A DNA stretch of 64,000 bases from Bordetella genomosp. 10 (GTDB lineage: Bacteria; Pseudomonadota; Gammaproteobacteria; Burkholderiales; Burkholderiaceae_B). Under the pieces are notes generated by a model. It saw nothing but the letters and a program-made list of their open reading frames with translations, did not search any database and had not been told where the DNA came from. Both the position numbers and the translations under genes were made by a program. The DNA lies in NCBI RefSeq assembly GCF_002261225.1, contig NZ_NEVM01000002.1:1240001-1304000 (forward strand), given 5' to 3'. Below, piece after piece: positions 10,150 to 19,995 of the stretch (position 1 is its first letter; every line of letters begins with the position of its first letter).

Positions 10150-13100
10150 ATGCACGCGATAGTACCGCCGGCGATATTGCAGCGAGCCTTGGTCGAAGGC
10201 GATCCACCGCGTGCGGACGCGGATGACGATGAGGACATCGAGGCTTCCTATCCATTGAGTCAAGCTCAGCGCCAGCTTTGGCTGTTGCAACAACGCCATC
10301 CGGCATCGACGGCCTACAACCTGTGCCGCGTCGTCCGCTTGACGGGGCCGCTGGACGCCGAGGCGCTGCAGGCCGCCTTCGATGCCGTGCTGCGCCGTCA
10401 CGCCATCCTCCGCTCGCGTTTCGTGGAGACGGCGGATGGCGTGCGGCAACAGCCCGTGGCGGGTGCGCGCGTCCTGGTCGCGTGGGAGGACTTGACCGGT
10501 TTGACCGCTTTCGCTCAGGACGAAACGGTGCAGGCGCGTGTCGACCTGATGGCGGGTCATGTTTTCGATCTGACCAAGCCCGCTCCGTTGGTCGCGCGCC
10601 TGCTGCAGCTGGATGATGAAACCTCGATATTGATGCTGTGCCTGCACCACATCGTGTCGGACGGTTGGTCCAATGCGCTGTTTTTCCAGGACCTCGTACG
10701 GGCCTACCAGGGGGCACAGGGCAAGGGCGCGTCGGCATGCCTTCCCGGCCTTGCGCTGCAATACGGAGATTTCGCCCTGCGCGAGCTGGAAGAAAGCGCC
10801 AGTGAGGCGTATGCGGACAAGCGCCGGTACTGGGCGGCGTATCTGGGGGAAGATCTGCCCTTGCTGGCGCTGGGTGGCGATCACGACCGTCCGGCCAGCG
10901 CCGGTACGGTGGTTTCAACGCTCTCCGAGGGGCAGGCCGAGGCCGTCGCCGCGCTGGCTGCACGGCTGCGTTGCACGCCCTTTGTCATCCTGATGGCCGC
11001 CTGGCAGCTGTTGTTGGGTAGGCTGGCCGGGCAGACCGACTTTCCCGTTGCCGTGCCGTACGCGGGGCGTGACGACGAGGACGCCCACGCGACCATTGGT
11101 CTGTTCGTCACGACCCAGGTCTATGCCGCCCATCTGGCGCCACAACAGACGTTTGCATCGCTGTGCGCGGCGGTGCGTCGTGACGCAATCGCGGCGATGC
11201 GTCACGCCGGCGTCGCCGTGGATAGTATTCCAGGGCAGGAAGCGGACGGCGGTAGCGGGCTCTTGCGGGCGATGTTCGACTATACGGTACAGGAAGGATC
11301 GCGGGAATTCGCGATCGGAGGGTTGCGCGGGGAGCTTTTGCCCGTAGCAGCCCTGGGGGCAAAAACTGAACTGCTGCTATCGGCCATCAACACGTCCCGG
11401 ACGCTGCAACTACGTCTTGAGTATGACGCCGGCCGTTTCGACGACGGCCGTATGCAAGCAGTGCTGCGCCGCTATATCCACGTCCTCCACCAAGTGACGG
11501 CGAATCCTGAAGTCTGCCTGGGGGAAGTCACGATAACGCCGGAGGCGGACGGCAGGGCGCTTGTGCGGAACGAAATGCCACTACCGCATGTTGCGCCGTC
11601 GGTGCTCGCGTCCATTGCCCGCCATGTGGGGTTGCGGCCTGACGCCGTGGCGGTATCAATGCCGGATGCTGCCCAGGCCGGTGCGCGCCAGCAGCTGACC
11701 TATGGGCAGCTGGATGCGGCGGCCAATCGGGTGGCGCATGGCTTGATCGCGCGGGGTGTCGGCGTGGAGTCGCGGGTGGGGCTGGCGATGGGGCGCGGCC
11801 TGGACCTGATCGTGGGGCTGCTGGGCATCCTCAAGGCCGGCGCGGCCTATGTGGCCCTGGATCCGGCCTATCCGCATGCGCGTTTGACACAGATGGTGGA
11901 CGATGCCGGGATCGAGGTCGTCGTCTCCGACACGCCGACCTTGGCGGCGCTGCCGCGGGCGTGGCCGGTGCAGTGGCTGTGTGTCGATGCCCTGGACGCC
12001 AGGCTGCCGGCGCATGCGCCGGACGTCGCGATAAGGCCGGACAATCTCGCCTACGTCCTGTATACGTCAGGCTCCACGGGTGTGCCCAAGGGCGCGCAGA
12101 TGACACACGGGAACGTCGCGCGTCTTCTGGCGGCCACGCAGCGGTGGTTCAACTTTGGTCCGGACGATGTCTGGACCCTGTTCCACTCCTATGCCTTCGA
12201 TTTCTCGGTCTGGGAGATTTTTGGCGCGCTATGCCATGGCGGCCGCCTTGTGGTCGTAAGCGCCGAGCAGGCGCGGGCGCCGGCGAGTTTCCTGTCGCTG
12301 CTGCGCGCGGAAGGCGTGACGGTACTGAACCAGACTCCCTCGGCGTTCGGGCAATTGATCCAGGTGCCTGGACTGCATGACGGTGCGGTGAAGCAGGAAC
12401 GCACCGAACTATTCGAAGGCATAGCCCAGGACGAGGGCGTAGCGCGGGACGAGGGCGGGCAATTGCCCGCGCTGCGCCTGCGCTGGGTGATCTTTGGCGG
12501 CGAGGCGCTGGACCCTCGGATGCTGGCCGATTGGGTAGCAGGGCAGGGACCGCATGGGCCGCGTCTGGTCAATATGTACGGCATCACGGAAACGACGGTG
12601 CACGTGACGTACCGGGAGATCGTGGGAGAGGATCTTCGTGTGGCCGGCAGCCCCGTCGGCGAGGCGATCGACGACCTGGGACTGTACGTATTGGACGCGA
12701 CCGGCCAGCCGGTGTCCTACGGTGAGTCGGGCGAGCTGCATGTCAGCGGGGCGGGGCTCACGCGCGGCTACCTGGGGCGCGCGACGCTGACGGCCGAACG
12801 ATTTATCCCCAATCCCTTTGCCGACGACGGCGGGCGGTTGTATCGCACGGGCGACCTGGCGCGCTGGTCGGAGGATGGCGAGTTGCACTACCTTGGCCGC
12901 ATCGACCAGCAGGTGAAGATACGCGGCCACCGGGTGGAAGTCGGGGAAGTGCGCGCCCGGCTGCTGGAGCAGCCCGGCGTCGGCCAGGCAGTCGTCGTTG
13001 CCCGTGGCGTGGGCGCGGATGCGCGCCTGCTGGCCTATGTGACGCCTGCGATAACGCCTTCTTCCGCGCTGTCTGCGACGACGCGCTCCTCGCCGCCGCT

Positions 13101-16100
13101 CGCGGCGTTGCCTCTGGACGCGGCCGCGCTGCGCCAGGCCCTGGCCCAGTGCCTACCTGCTTACATGCTGCCATCGGCCATCGAGGTGCTCGACCAGCTC
13201 CCGTTGACCCGCAACGGCAAGGCCGACATCGCCGCTCTGCCGGAACCGTCCCATGCCGGCCGTGCCTACGACCCGCCGATCGGCGAACGTGAAATCGCGC
13301 TGGCCGGCGTGTGGCAGCACGTTCTGGGCGTCACGCCGATCGGTCGGCAGGACAATTTCTTCGAACTCGGCGGCCATTCGCTCATGGCCATCACGCTGAT
13401 GTCGGCGCTGCGGCGCGCGGGCTGGAAAGCCGATGTTCGTATGCTGTTCCAACATCCCGAGCTGGCGGATTTCGCGGCGGCCGTAGGCGCTGAGGCAAAC
13501 CGCGCCGCCGAGCCGGATGCGCGGCCCGACGCGGCCATACCCGCGGATAACGCCGGCCTGACAAAAGCCCAAATCGATCAGCTGGCCAGCGGCCTGCCGG
13601 GCGGCATGGAAGGTCTCCAGGCCATCCATCCATTGACGCCTTTGCAGGAAGGCATCCTGTTTCATCACCTGATGCAGGAGGAGGGCGATGTCTATGTCAC
13701 TGCCTTCCTGCTGGCCTTCGACACTGTCGGGCGTCTGCACCGTTTCCTTGCTGCCTTCGAGCAGGTCATCGCCAGGCACGATATCCTGCGGACGTCCGTA
13801 CACTGGGAAGGCTTGTCCCAGCCCGTGCAGCGGGTGCAGCGCGCCGCAAGCCTGCCGGTGACCTGGCTCCCTGCCTTGCCCGATGAAACGCCAGACGGCG
13901 CCGCGGCGCGCATCGAGCAGCGTACCGATCCGAGCCACTATCGCATGGACGTGCGCGAGGCTCCGTTACTGCGTGGGCACGCGGTACACGACATCGCCAA
14001 CCATCGTTGGTTATTGAAACTCGCTCATCATCACCTGGCCTTGGACCATACGTCCGAGGATCTGCTGGTGCGCGAACTGACACTCTTGCTCGCGGACCGC
14101 CCGCAAGACCTGGCGCCTCCCGTATCCTTCACCCGTTTCGTGGGCGCCATGCGCGGCGCCGAGCGCGCCGGCGCGGAATTCTTCCGCGCCCAATTGGGTG
14201 ACCTGACGGAATCCACCTTGCCATTCAATCTGGCCGACGTGCAAGGCAACGGCCTCTCGGTCGCGGAACACCGGACCGTACTGGACGAGGAGCTGACGCG
14301 TGACCTGCGCGCGATGGCGCGGGAACACCGCAGCAGCGCCGCCGCGCTGTTTCACTTGGCCTGGGCGCTGGTCCTTGCGCGCATCAGCAACCGCGAGGAC
14401 GTCGTCTTCGGCACGGTGCTATTTGGCCGCATGGCGGGTGCGGAAGACGCCCATCAAGCCGTGGGGATGTTCATCAACACCTTGCCCCTGCGCGTACGCA
14501 TGCAAGGCCGGGATGCCACGGCGGCCTTGCGCGAGACCCAGACCGCGCTCGCTGGCCTGATCCGCCATGAACATTGCAGTCTGGCGCTGGCTCAGCGTAG
14601 CAGCGGCCTGCCCGGTGGGGCGCCTTTGTTCTCGGCCATCTTGAACTACCGCCATGTGACCGCGGTCGCTGGCGTGGATGCCGCGGCCTGGGAGGGCATC
14701 GAAGCCTTGGGCTCGCGCGAGCGCTCGAACTATCCTTTCGCGATGTCGGTGAACGACAGCGGCACCCGGTTCGAGCTTGTCGGCCACATCGAGGAATCCG
14801 TCGGGGCGGCACGTATTGTCGGCCACATGACAGCGGCGCTGACGGCCCTGGTCAAGGCGCTTCGCACAGGCGACAGCAGGCTCGTGCGCGCGCTGGACCT
14901 GCCCTTGGAAGATGAACGCAGCAACGTCCTGACGTGGGGGCGCGGTGCGGCGAGTCAGGCGCCGGGCCTGCCGGTGCACGTGCAATTCGAGCAGGTCTGC
15001 CGGGCGGCACCCCATCGCGTGGCCCTCAGTCAGGGCACGGTGCTGCTGGATTATGCAAGCTTGAACGTGCGCGCCAACACCTTGGCGCATCAGCTGCTGG
15101 GCGCCGGGGCCGGTCGAGGCGCATTGATAGGCCTGGCGCTGGACCGCGGCATCGACATGCTGGTCGCCATGCTGGCCGTTCTCAAGTCGGGCGCGGCCTA
15201 TCTGCCGCTGGATCCCGCCTATCCGGCGGATCGTCTGGCCGCCATGATCGAGGAAAGCGGCATGGCCCTGTTGCTGACAGACGCGTCATCGCAAGCGCAG
15301 CTGCCGCGGCCTTTGCCAGAATCCCTGCATTGCATGCGGATAGACACCCCGCCCGGGGTCGGCCGGCCGTCGACAGATCCCGGTATCGCCGTGCATCCAC
15401 AGCAACTGGCCTATGTCATCTACACCTCCGGCTCCACGGGTAAGCCCAAGGGCGTCATGGTGTCGCATGGTGCATTGACGAACTTCCTGCAGAGCATGGC
15501 GATGGCGCCGGGACTGGCATCCTCAGACCATCTGCTGGCGTTGACCTCGCTCTCATTCGACATTTCCGCCCTGGAACTGCTTTTGCCCCTGACCGTTGGC
15601 GCGCGCTGCACCATTGCCACGGTTGATGAATGCCACGACGGGGCCGCCATCGCGAATCTGCTGGGACAGAAGTCGATTACCGTCATGCAGGCGACGCCGA
15701 CGACATGGCGCATGCTGCTGGACAGCGGTTGGCAGGGGGGGCATCTCAAGGCGCTGTGCGGCGGCGAGGGGTTGCCGGCGGACCTTGCCGGGCGCCTGCG
15801 GGCAGTGGGCGTGGACCTATGGAATATGTATGGGCCGACCGAAACGACGATCTGGTCCACGACAGGCCTGGTGGGCGCGGAAGACCCCGACCTTGGGCAT
15901 CCGATTGCCGCGACCCAGGTTTATGTCCTGGATAGTCAGTTGGAGCCGGCCCCCTGGGGCGCGCCAGGCGAGCTTTATATCGGTGGCGCGGGCGTAGCGC
16001 GCGGTTACCTCGGCCGCCCTGGCTTGACCGCGGAGCGCTTTCTGCCCGATCCCTATGGCGCGAACGGCGGCCGGCTCTACCGCACGGGCGATCTGGCGGC

Positions 16101-19100
16101 GTGGACCGCGGCGGGCCGCTTGCAACATCTGGGACGTTGCGATTTTCAGGTCAAACTGCGTGGGCATCGTATCGAACCCGGCGAGATCGAGATGGTCTTG
16201 CGCAAGCAGGATGGCGTCCGGGACGCCGTAGTGGTAACCGCGCCCGGGCCGACCGGCCCGAGGCTCGTTGCATATGCGGCCGTCGATCTCGTCCCCGGCT
16301 CGGCAGCCGATGGGGCGGACGCGCGCCAGGGTAGCGCTTTGCGCCGCGCCCTGGCGGCCAGCCTGCCGGAATACATGGTGCCCGCGGCAGTGGTGACGCT
16401 GACCGCCTTGCCACTGACGCCGAACGGCAAGATCGACCGCAAGGCGCTGCCAGCGCCAACCTTCGCCGTACAGGATCCCGTGGCGCCGTCCACCGTGCGC
16501 GAAGCCGAACTGACGGCTATCTGGGCCGAGGTACTGGGTTTGGCCACGCTGGGCATCGATGACGACTTCTTTGACCTTGGCGGTGATTCGATCCTGACCC
16601 TGCAGGTCATCGCGAGGTTGCACGGCGCGGGGTGGCACGCCACGCCACGCCAGTTCTTCGAACGTCGGACCATCCGCCGGCTTGCGCCGGTCATCACGGC
16701 AGTGGCCGGGAGGAACGAGCAGAAATCATTGCTACCGCGATCGGTGGCCGGCTCGCCTGACATGTATCCACCCACACCGCTTCAGGCGGGGCTGCTGTTC
16801 GAGTCACGCGCCCAACCGGACAGTACGGCGTACGTGAACCAGCTTTGCATGGACCTCGACGGTCTGGACGTCGAACGCTTCAGGCGGGCTTGGCAGGACA
16901 CCGTGAACCACCACGAAGGCCTGCGCGCGAGTTTCTTCATGCAGGGTGATGAGGTCGTCCAAAGAATCGAAACCACCGTAAGCGTGCCGATCGACGAAAT
17001 GCGAGTGGGCGTACAACCGGGGCAGGTCGCCGTTGCCGAGCGGGCCCTGGGCTTCGATCTGGCGCGAGCGCCTCTGATGCGAGTGAAGTTGGTGGCCATG
17101 GTAGACGGCAGCCATCACCTGATCTGGACCTTCCATCACCTGCTGATGGACGGCTGGAGCGTATCGCGCTTCCTCGGCGAGGTGCTGTTGCGCTACCAGG
17201 GCGCGCATCCCCCGCGCACAACGGACGGCATTTATCGCGATTACCTGGCGTGGATGAACAGCCGGCCCACCGAAGCGGCAGGCGCCTACTGGCGTGAACG
17301 GCTGGCGCCCTTGACGGTTGGCACGCGCCTGGGAGAAGCCTGGGCCGCCTCCGCCCCGTCCGGCGCGGTCGATCAGCATACGCTGCTGCTCGACCCGTCT
17401 GCCAGCCAGGCGTTGAGAGATTATGCCCGCCGCGAAAAGGTGACGTTGAGCATCGTGATGCAAGGGGCCTGGGCAATGCTCCTCCATCACTATTGTGCCG
17501 CTGCCGATGTGGCATTCGGGGCAACGACGTCCGTGCGACCGGCCCAATTGCCCGGCGCGCAGGAGATGCTGGGTCTCGCCATCAATACCTTGCCCGTGAC
17601 GAGCACGCTGGATCCCGCGCAGCCCGTGGGCGCCTGGCTGCGGGCATTGCAGGCGCAAGGCGTTGCCTCCCGCGAGCACGACACCCTGCCGCTGCACGAA
17701 ATCCAGCGTCTGGCGCCAGCCTCGGTGGGCTCGCTATTCGATACCTTGGTGGTATTCGAAAACTATCCTGTCGACCAGGCCTTGCGCGAGCAGGCATCGG
17801 CGGGCCTGTCGTGGCGTAACATCGCCAGCCACGAGGAAACCCATTACACCGTCACGTTGGTCGCGTCTGACTCGGGGCAGCTGCGCGTGCGGCTGCTTTA
17901 CTCGCCGACCCGTATCGCGGCTGACGCGGTGGACGGGTTGCTGCGCCGCTTGCGTGCCTTGCTGGTGGCCCTGCCCATGGAGGGCGTGCGCACGCTGGAT
18001 GACCTGGATCTTCGCGATACGCAGGATGCCTTGCAGCTGGCCGCCTGGTCCTCGGGCGGTGCCGCCGTTGCCGCGGGGCCGGCGCTGGCCGAACGCTGCC
18101 GCGCGCAGGCAGCGCGGAGCGCATCCCGCGTGGCGCTGGCCGTGGGCGGGCTATCGATGGGCTATGGTGAGCTACACGCCCGCGCGCAACGATTGCTTGG
18201 CAACCTCCTCGCTTTGGGCGTGACTTCCGAGTCGCGCGTCGCCGTGGCCATGGATCGGCGCGCGGAGCTGTACATCGGCCTGCTGGCCATCCACGAAGCG
18301 GGTGCGGTCTGCGTGCCTTTGGACGTGAACCATCCGGCAGGAAGATTGCGCGAAATGCTCAGTGACTGCGGCGCGGCGGTCCTGCTGACTTGCTCCTCCG
18401 TGCGCGGATCCCACCCTGAATTGTTCTCCAGCGAAGAAGCGGGCGGCGCTAGGGTCATCGACGTGGACGATCCGGCGCTCCCGGCGCTTCCACCAGCAGA
18501 CGTGGAACGGGTGGCACAACGCGTCGTGCGCGCCGAGGAGCTCAACCTGATGTATGTACTCTATACGTCAGGCTCCACGGGCAAGCCGAAAGGCGTCGCC
18601 ATGCCTCGCGGTGCTTTTGACGACCTGCTGCGTTGGCAGGATGCCGTGCTGCCACCGGTCTCGTCGGTGCTCCAGTTTGCGTCACCGGGATTCGACGTCG
18701 CTTATCAGGAGATTTTTGGTGCCTGGACGGCCGGTGCATGCCTGGTGGTAGCGAGCGAGGCCGAGCGACGGGACATGGAACTGCTCGCCGCTCGTATCGA
18801 CACCGCGGGGGTCGAACGCATGCACCTGCCATTCGCGGTGCTGCAAGCCCTGATGGAGACGCAGGCGTTTCACCGAGTCCCTTGCGTGGCATTGCGCCAG
18901 ATCGTGACGGCGGGTGAGTCCTTGATCATGACGCCCGCATTGCGGCAATGGCTGGCAAGGCATCCGGATTGCCGCCTCTACAACCAGTACGGACCCACGG
19001 AAACACATGTGGTCAGTCATTACGAAGTTCCCTCTTCGGCGCTTGAGGCCCTGCCACCCATAGGAGCGCCTATCAACGGCGCCGGCTTGCATGTGCTCGA

Positions 19101-19941
19101 TCCCTGGTTGCGCCCCATGCCGCCAGGGGTGCGGGGCGAACTGTATCTGAGCGGACCTCTGGCGCGGGGCTATCTGGGCCGGGCGGGACAGACCGCGGAC
19201 CGGTTCGTGCCGCATGCCGCGGGAAGACCGGGGGCTCGCCTTTACAGGACAGGGGATCTGGCGCGCTGGCGAGGGGATGGCGCTCTGGAGTATCTGGGCC
19301 GCAGCGATCATCAGTTGAAGATACGCGGCATGCGTGTCGAACCGGCGGAGATCGAAGCCAGCTTGCTGGCGCTGCCCGACGTGCGGGTCGCCGCGGTCAA
19401 GGCGGTGGCCGATGGTGCGGGCAAGCAGCGCCTGGCGGCCTATGTAGCTCCCATACCCGGCGCGCGGCTGGGGGACGGGCGCGCACTACGTATCGCATTG
19501 CGCAGCCGTCTGCCCGAGCATATGGTGCCTGCGACGATCACGGTGCTGGACGTCTTGCCGCTGAATGCCAACGGCAAGGTGGACCGTGCAGCCCTGCCAG
19601 TCCCCGTGCTCAGCGCCGATCAGGCCGGCGGTGAGCCGCGCGGTGCCATGGAGTCGGCTCTGGCCGGCATCTGGTGCGAGGTATTGGGGATCGCCGCCGT
19701 AGGCCGCGAAGACAACTTTCTGGACCTGGGCGGGCATTCGTTGATGGCGGTGCGGGTACAGCATCGCATGCGCCAACGCCTGGGGCTGGACTGCCCCTTG
19801 AGCGCGATTCTGACATCGGCCTCGTTGTCGGCGCTCGCCGGCCGTCTGGAAGCGGGCGAGGGCACTTCGCAAGGGTCGTTGGATGCCGTGAGCGTTCTGG
19901 AAGGGCTGCTCGATGACGTCATGGCGGATCAGCTCCGCTGA
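10150..19941 (+). CDS. Trimodular nonribosomal peptide synthetase C-A-T-C-A-T-C-A-T, no thioesterase
   Basis: 3263 residues from the ATG at 10150 (GGAG upstream; an earlier in-frame start lies inside the preceding gene). Domains: C1 (~30-470, HHIVSDGW), A1 (~485-1030), T1 (GGHSL), C2 (~1155-1595), A2 (~1610-2100), T2 (GGDSI), C3 (~2205-2630, HHLLMDGW), A3 (~2645-3150), T3 (GGHSL, ~3195). Pocket residues: A1 D-F-W-N-I-G-M-V-H (classical threonine code), A2 D-I-L-Q-L-G-M-I-W (glycine), A3 D-V-Q-H-V-A-Q-V-V (not matched with confidence). C2, just after the threonine carrier, has HHLALDH in place of HHxxxDG and resembles the C subfamily linked to dehydrated or modified residues. The protein ends about 60 residues after T3 with no thioesterase, reductase or terminal C domain, so the release step is not visible here. 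Confidence 0.94.
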   Translation: MHAIVPPAILQRALVEGDPPRADADDDEDIEASYPLSQAQRQLWLLQQRHPASTAYNLCRVVRLTGPLDAEALQAAFDAVLRRHAILRSRFVETADGVRQQPVAGARVLVAWEDLTGLTAFAQDETVQARVDLMAGHVFDLTKPAPLVARLLQLDDETSILMLCLHHIVSDGWSNALFFQDLVRAYQGAQGKGASACLPGLALQYGDFALRELEESASEAYADKRRYWAAYLGEDLPLLALGGDHDRPASAGTVVSTLSEGQAEAVAALAARLRCTPFVILMAAWQLLLGRLAGQTDFPVAVPYAGRDDEDAHATIGLFVTTQVYAAHLAPQQTFASLCAAVRRDAIAAMRHAGVAVDSIPGQEADGGSGLLRAMFDYTVQEGSREFAIGGLRGELLPVAALGAKTELLLSAINTSRTLQLRLEYDAGRFDDGRMQAVLRRYIHVLHQVTANPEVCLGEVTITPEADGRALVRNEMPLPHVAPSVLASIARHVGLRPDAVAVSMPDAAQAGARQQLTYGQLDAAANRVAHGLIARGVGVESRVGLAMGRGLDLIVGLLGILKAGAAYVALDPAYPHARLTQMVDDAGIEVVVSDTPTLAALPRAWPVQWLCVDALDARLPAHAPDVAIRPDNLAYVLYTSGSTGVPKGAQMTHGNVARLLAATQRWFNFGPDDVWTLFHSYAFDFSVWEIFGALCHGGRLVVVSAEQARAPASFLSLLRAEGVTVLNQTPSAFGQLIQVPGLHDGAVKQERTELFEGIAQDEGVARDEGGQLPALRLRWVIFGGEALDPRMLADWVAGQGPHGPRLVNMYGITETTVHVTYREIVGEDLRVAGSPVGEAIDDLGLYVLDATGQPVSYGESGELHVSGAGLTRGYLGRATLTAERFIPNPFADDGGRLYRTGDLARWSEDGELHYLGRIDQQVKIRGHRVEVGEVRARLLEQPGVGQAVVVARGVGADARLLAYVTPAITPSSALSATTRSSPPLAALPLDAAALRQALAQCLPAYMLPSAIEVLDQLPLTRNGKADIAALPEPSHAGRAYDPPIGEREIALAGVWQHVLGVTPIGRQDNFFELGGHSLMAITLMSALRRAGWKADVRMLFQHPELADFAAAVGAEANRAAEPDARPDAAIPADNAGLTKAQIDQLASGLPGGMEGLQAIHPLTPLQEGILFHHLMQEEGDVYVTAFLLAFDTVGRLHRFLAAFEQVIARHDILRTSVHWEGLSQPVQRVQRAASLPVTWLPALPDETPDGAAARIEQRTDPSHYRMDVREAPLLRGHAVHDIANHRWLLKLAHHHLALDHTSEDLLVRELTLLLADRPQDLAPPVSFTRFVGAMRGAERAGAEFFRAQLGDLTESTLPFNLADVQGNGLSVAEHRTVLDEELTRDLRAMAREHRSSAAALFHLAWALVLARISNREDVVFGTVLFGRMAGAEDAHQAVGMFINTLPLRVRMQGRDATAALRETQTALAGLIRHEHCSLALAQRSSGLPGGAPLFSAILNYRHVTAVAGVDAAAWEGIEALGSRERSNYPFAMSVNDSGTRFELVGHIEESVGAARIVGHMTAALTALVKALRTGDSRLVRALDLPLEDERSNVLTWGRGAASQAPGLPVHVQFEQVCRAAPHRVALSQGTVLLDYASLNVRANTLAHQLLGAGAGRGALIGLALDRGIDMLVAMLAVLKSGAAYLPLDPAYPADRLAAMIEESGMALLLTDASSQAQLPRPLPESLHCMRIDTPPGVGRPSTDPGIAVHPQQLAYVIYTSGSTGKPKGVMVSHGALTNFLQSMAMAPGLASSDHLLALTSLSFDISALELLLPLTVGARCTIATVDECHDGAAIANLLGQKSITVMQATPTTWRMLLDSGWQGGHLKALCGGEGLPADLAGRLRAVGVDLWNMYGPTETTIWSTTGLVGAEDPDLGHPIAATQVYVLDSQLEPAPWGAPGELYIGGAGVARGYLGRPGLTAERFLPDPYGANGGRLYRTGDLAAWTAAGRLQHLGRCDFQVKLRGHRIEPGEIEMVLRKQDGVRDAVVVTAPGPTGPRLVAYAAVDLVPGSAADGADARQGSALRRALAASLPEYMVPAAVVTLTALPLTPNGKIDRKALPAPTFAVQDPVAPSTVREAELTAIWAEVLGLATLGIDDDFFDLGGDSILTLQVIARLHGAGWHATPRQFFERRTIRRLAPVITAVAGRNEQKSLLPRSVAGSPDMYPPTPLQAGLLFESRAQPDSTAYVNQLCMDLDGLDVERFRRAWQDTVNHHEGLRASFFMQGDEVVQRIETTVSVPIDEMRVGVQPGQVAVAERALGFDLARAPLMRVKLVAMVDGSHHLIWTFHHLLMDGWSVSRFLGEVLLRYQGAHPPRTTDGIYRDYLAWMNSRPTEAAGAYWRERLAPLTVGTRLGEAWAASAPSGAVDQHTLLLDPSASQALRDYARREKVTLSIVMQGAWAMLLHHYCAAADVAFGATTSVRPAQLPGAQEMLGLAINTLPVTSTLDPAQPVGAWLRALQAQGVASREHDTLPLHEIQRLAPASVGSLFDTLVVFENYPVDQALREQASAGLSWRNIASHEETHYTVTLVASDSGQLRVRLLYSPTRIAADAVDGLLRRLRALLVALPMEGVRTLDDLDLRDTQDALQLAAWSSGGAAVAAGPALAERCRAQAARSASRVALAVGGLSMGYGELHARAQRLLGNLLALGVTSESRVAVAMDRRAELYIGLLAIHEAGAVCVPLDVNHPAGRLREMLSDCGAAVLLTCSSVRGSHPELFSSEEAGGARVIDVDDPALPALPPADVERVAQRVVRAEELNLMYVLYTSGSTGKPKGVAMPRGAFDDLLRWQDAVLPPVSSVLQFASPGFDVAYQEIFGAWTAGACLVVASEAERRDMELLAARIDTAGVERMHLPFAVLQALMETQAFHRVPCVALRQIVTAGESLIMTPALRQWLARHPDCRLYNQYGPTETHVVSHYEVPSSALEALPPIGAPINGAGLHVLDPWLRPMPPGVRGELYLSGPLARGYLGRAGQTADRFVPHAAGRPGARLYRTGDLARWRGDGALEYLGRSDHQLKIRGMRVEPAEIEASLLALPDVRVAAVKAVADGAGKQRLAAYVAPIPGARLGDGRALRIALRSRLPEHMVPATITVLDVLPLNANGKVDRAALPVPVLSADQAGGEPRGAMESALAGIWCEVLGIAAVGREDNFLDLGGHSLMAVRVQHRMRQRLGLDCPLSAILTSASLSALAGRLEAGEGTSQGSLDAVSVLEGLLDDVMADQLR

Positions 19942-19950
19942 TCCGCTCGC

Positions 19951-19979
19951 CTGCCATGCCGCGCCGGGCGGCATGGCAG
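19951..19979. terminator. Hairpin between convergent NRPS and receptor genes
   Basis: Perfect 11-bp inverted repeat CTGCCATGCCG / CGGCATGGCAG with a 7-nt loop. It lies 10 bp past the synthetase stop and 17 bp before the receptor stop on the other strand. Neither side has a U-tract, so it is a probable bidirectional stem-loop end signal rather than a textbook intrinsic terminator. Confidence 0.55.
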
Positions 19980-19995
19980 CTTGCGCCAGATGGCC

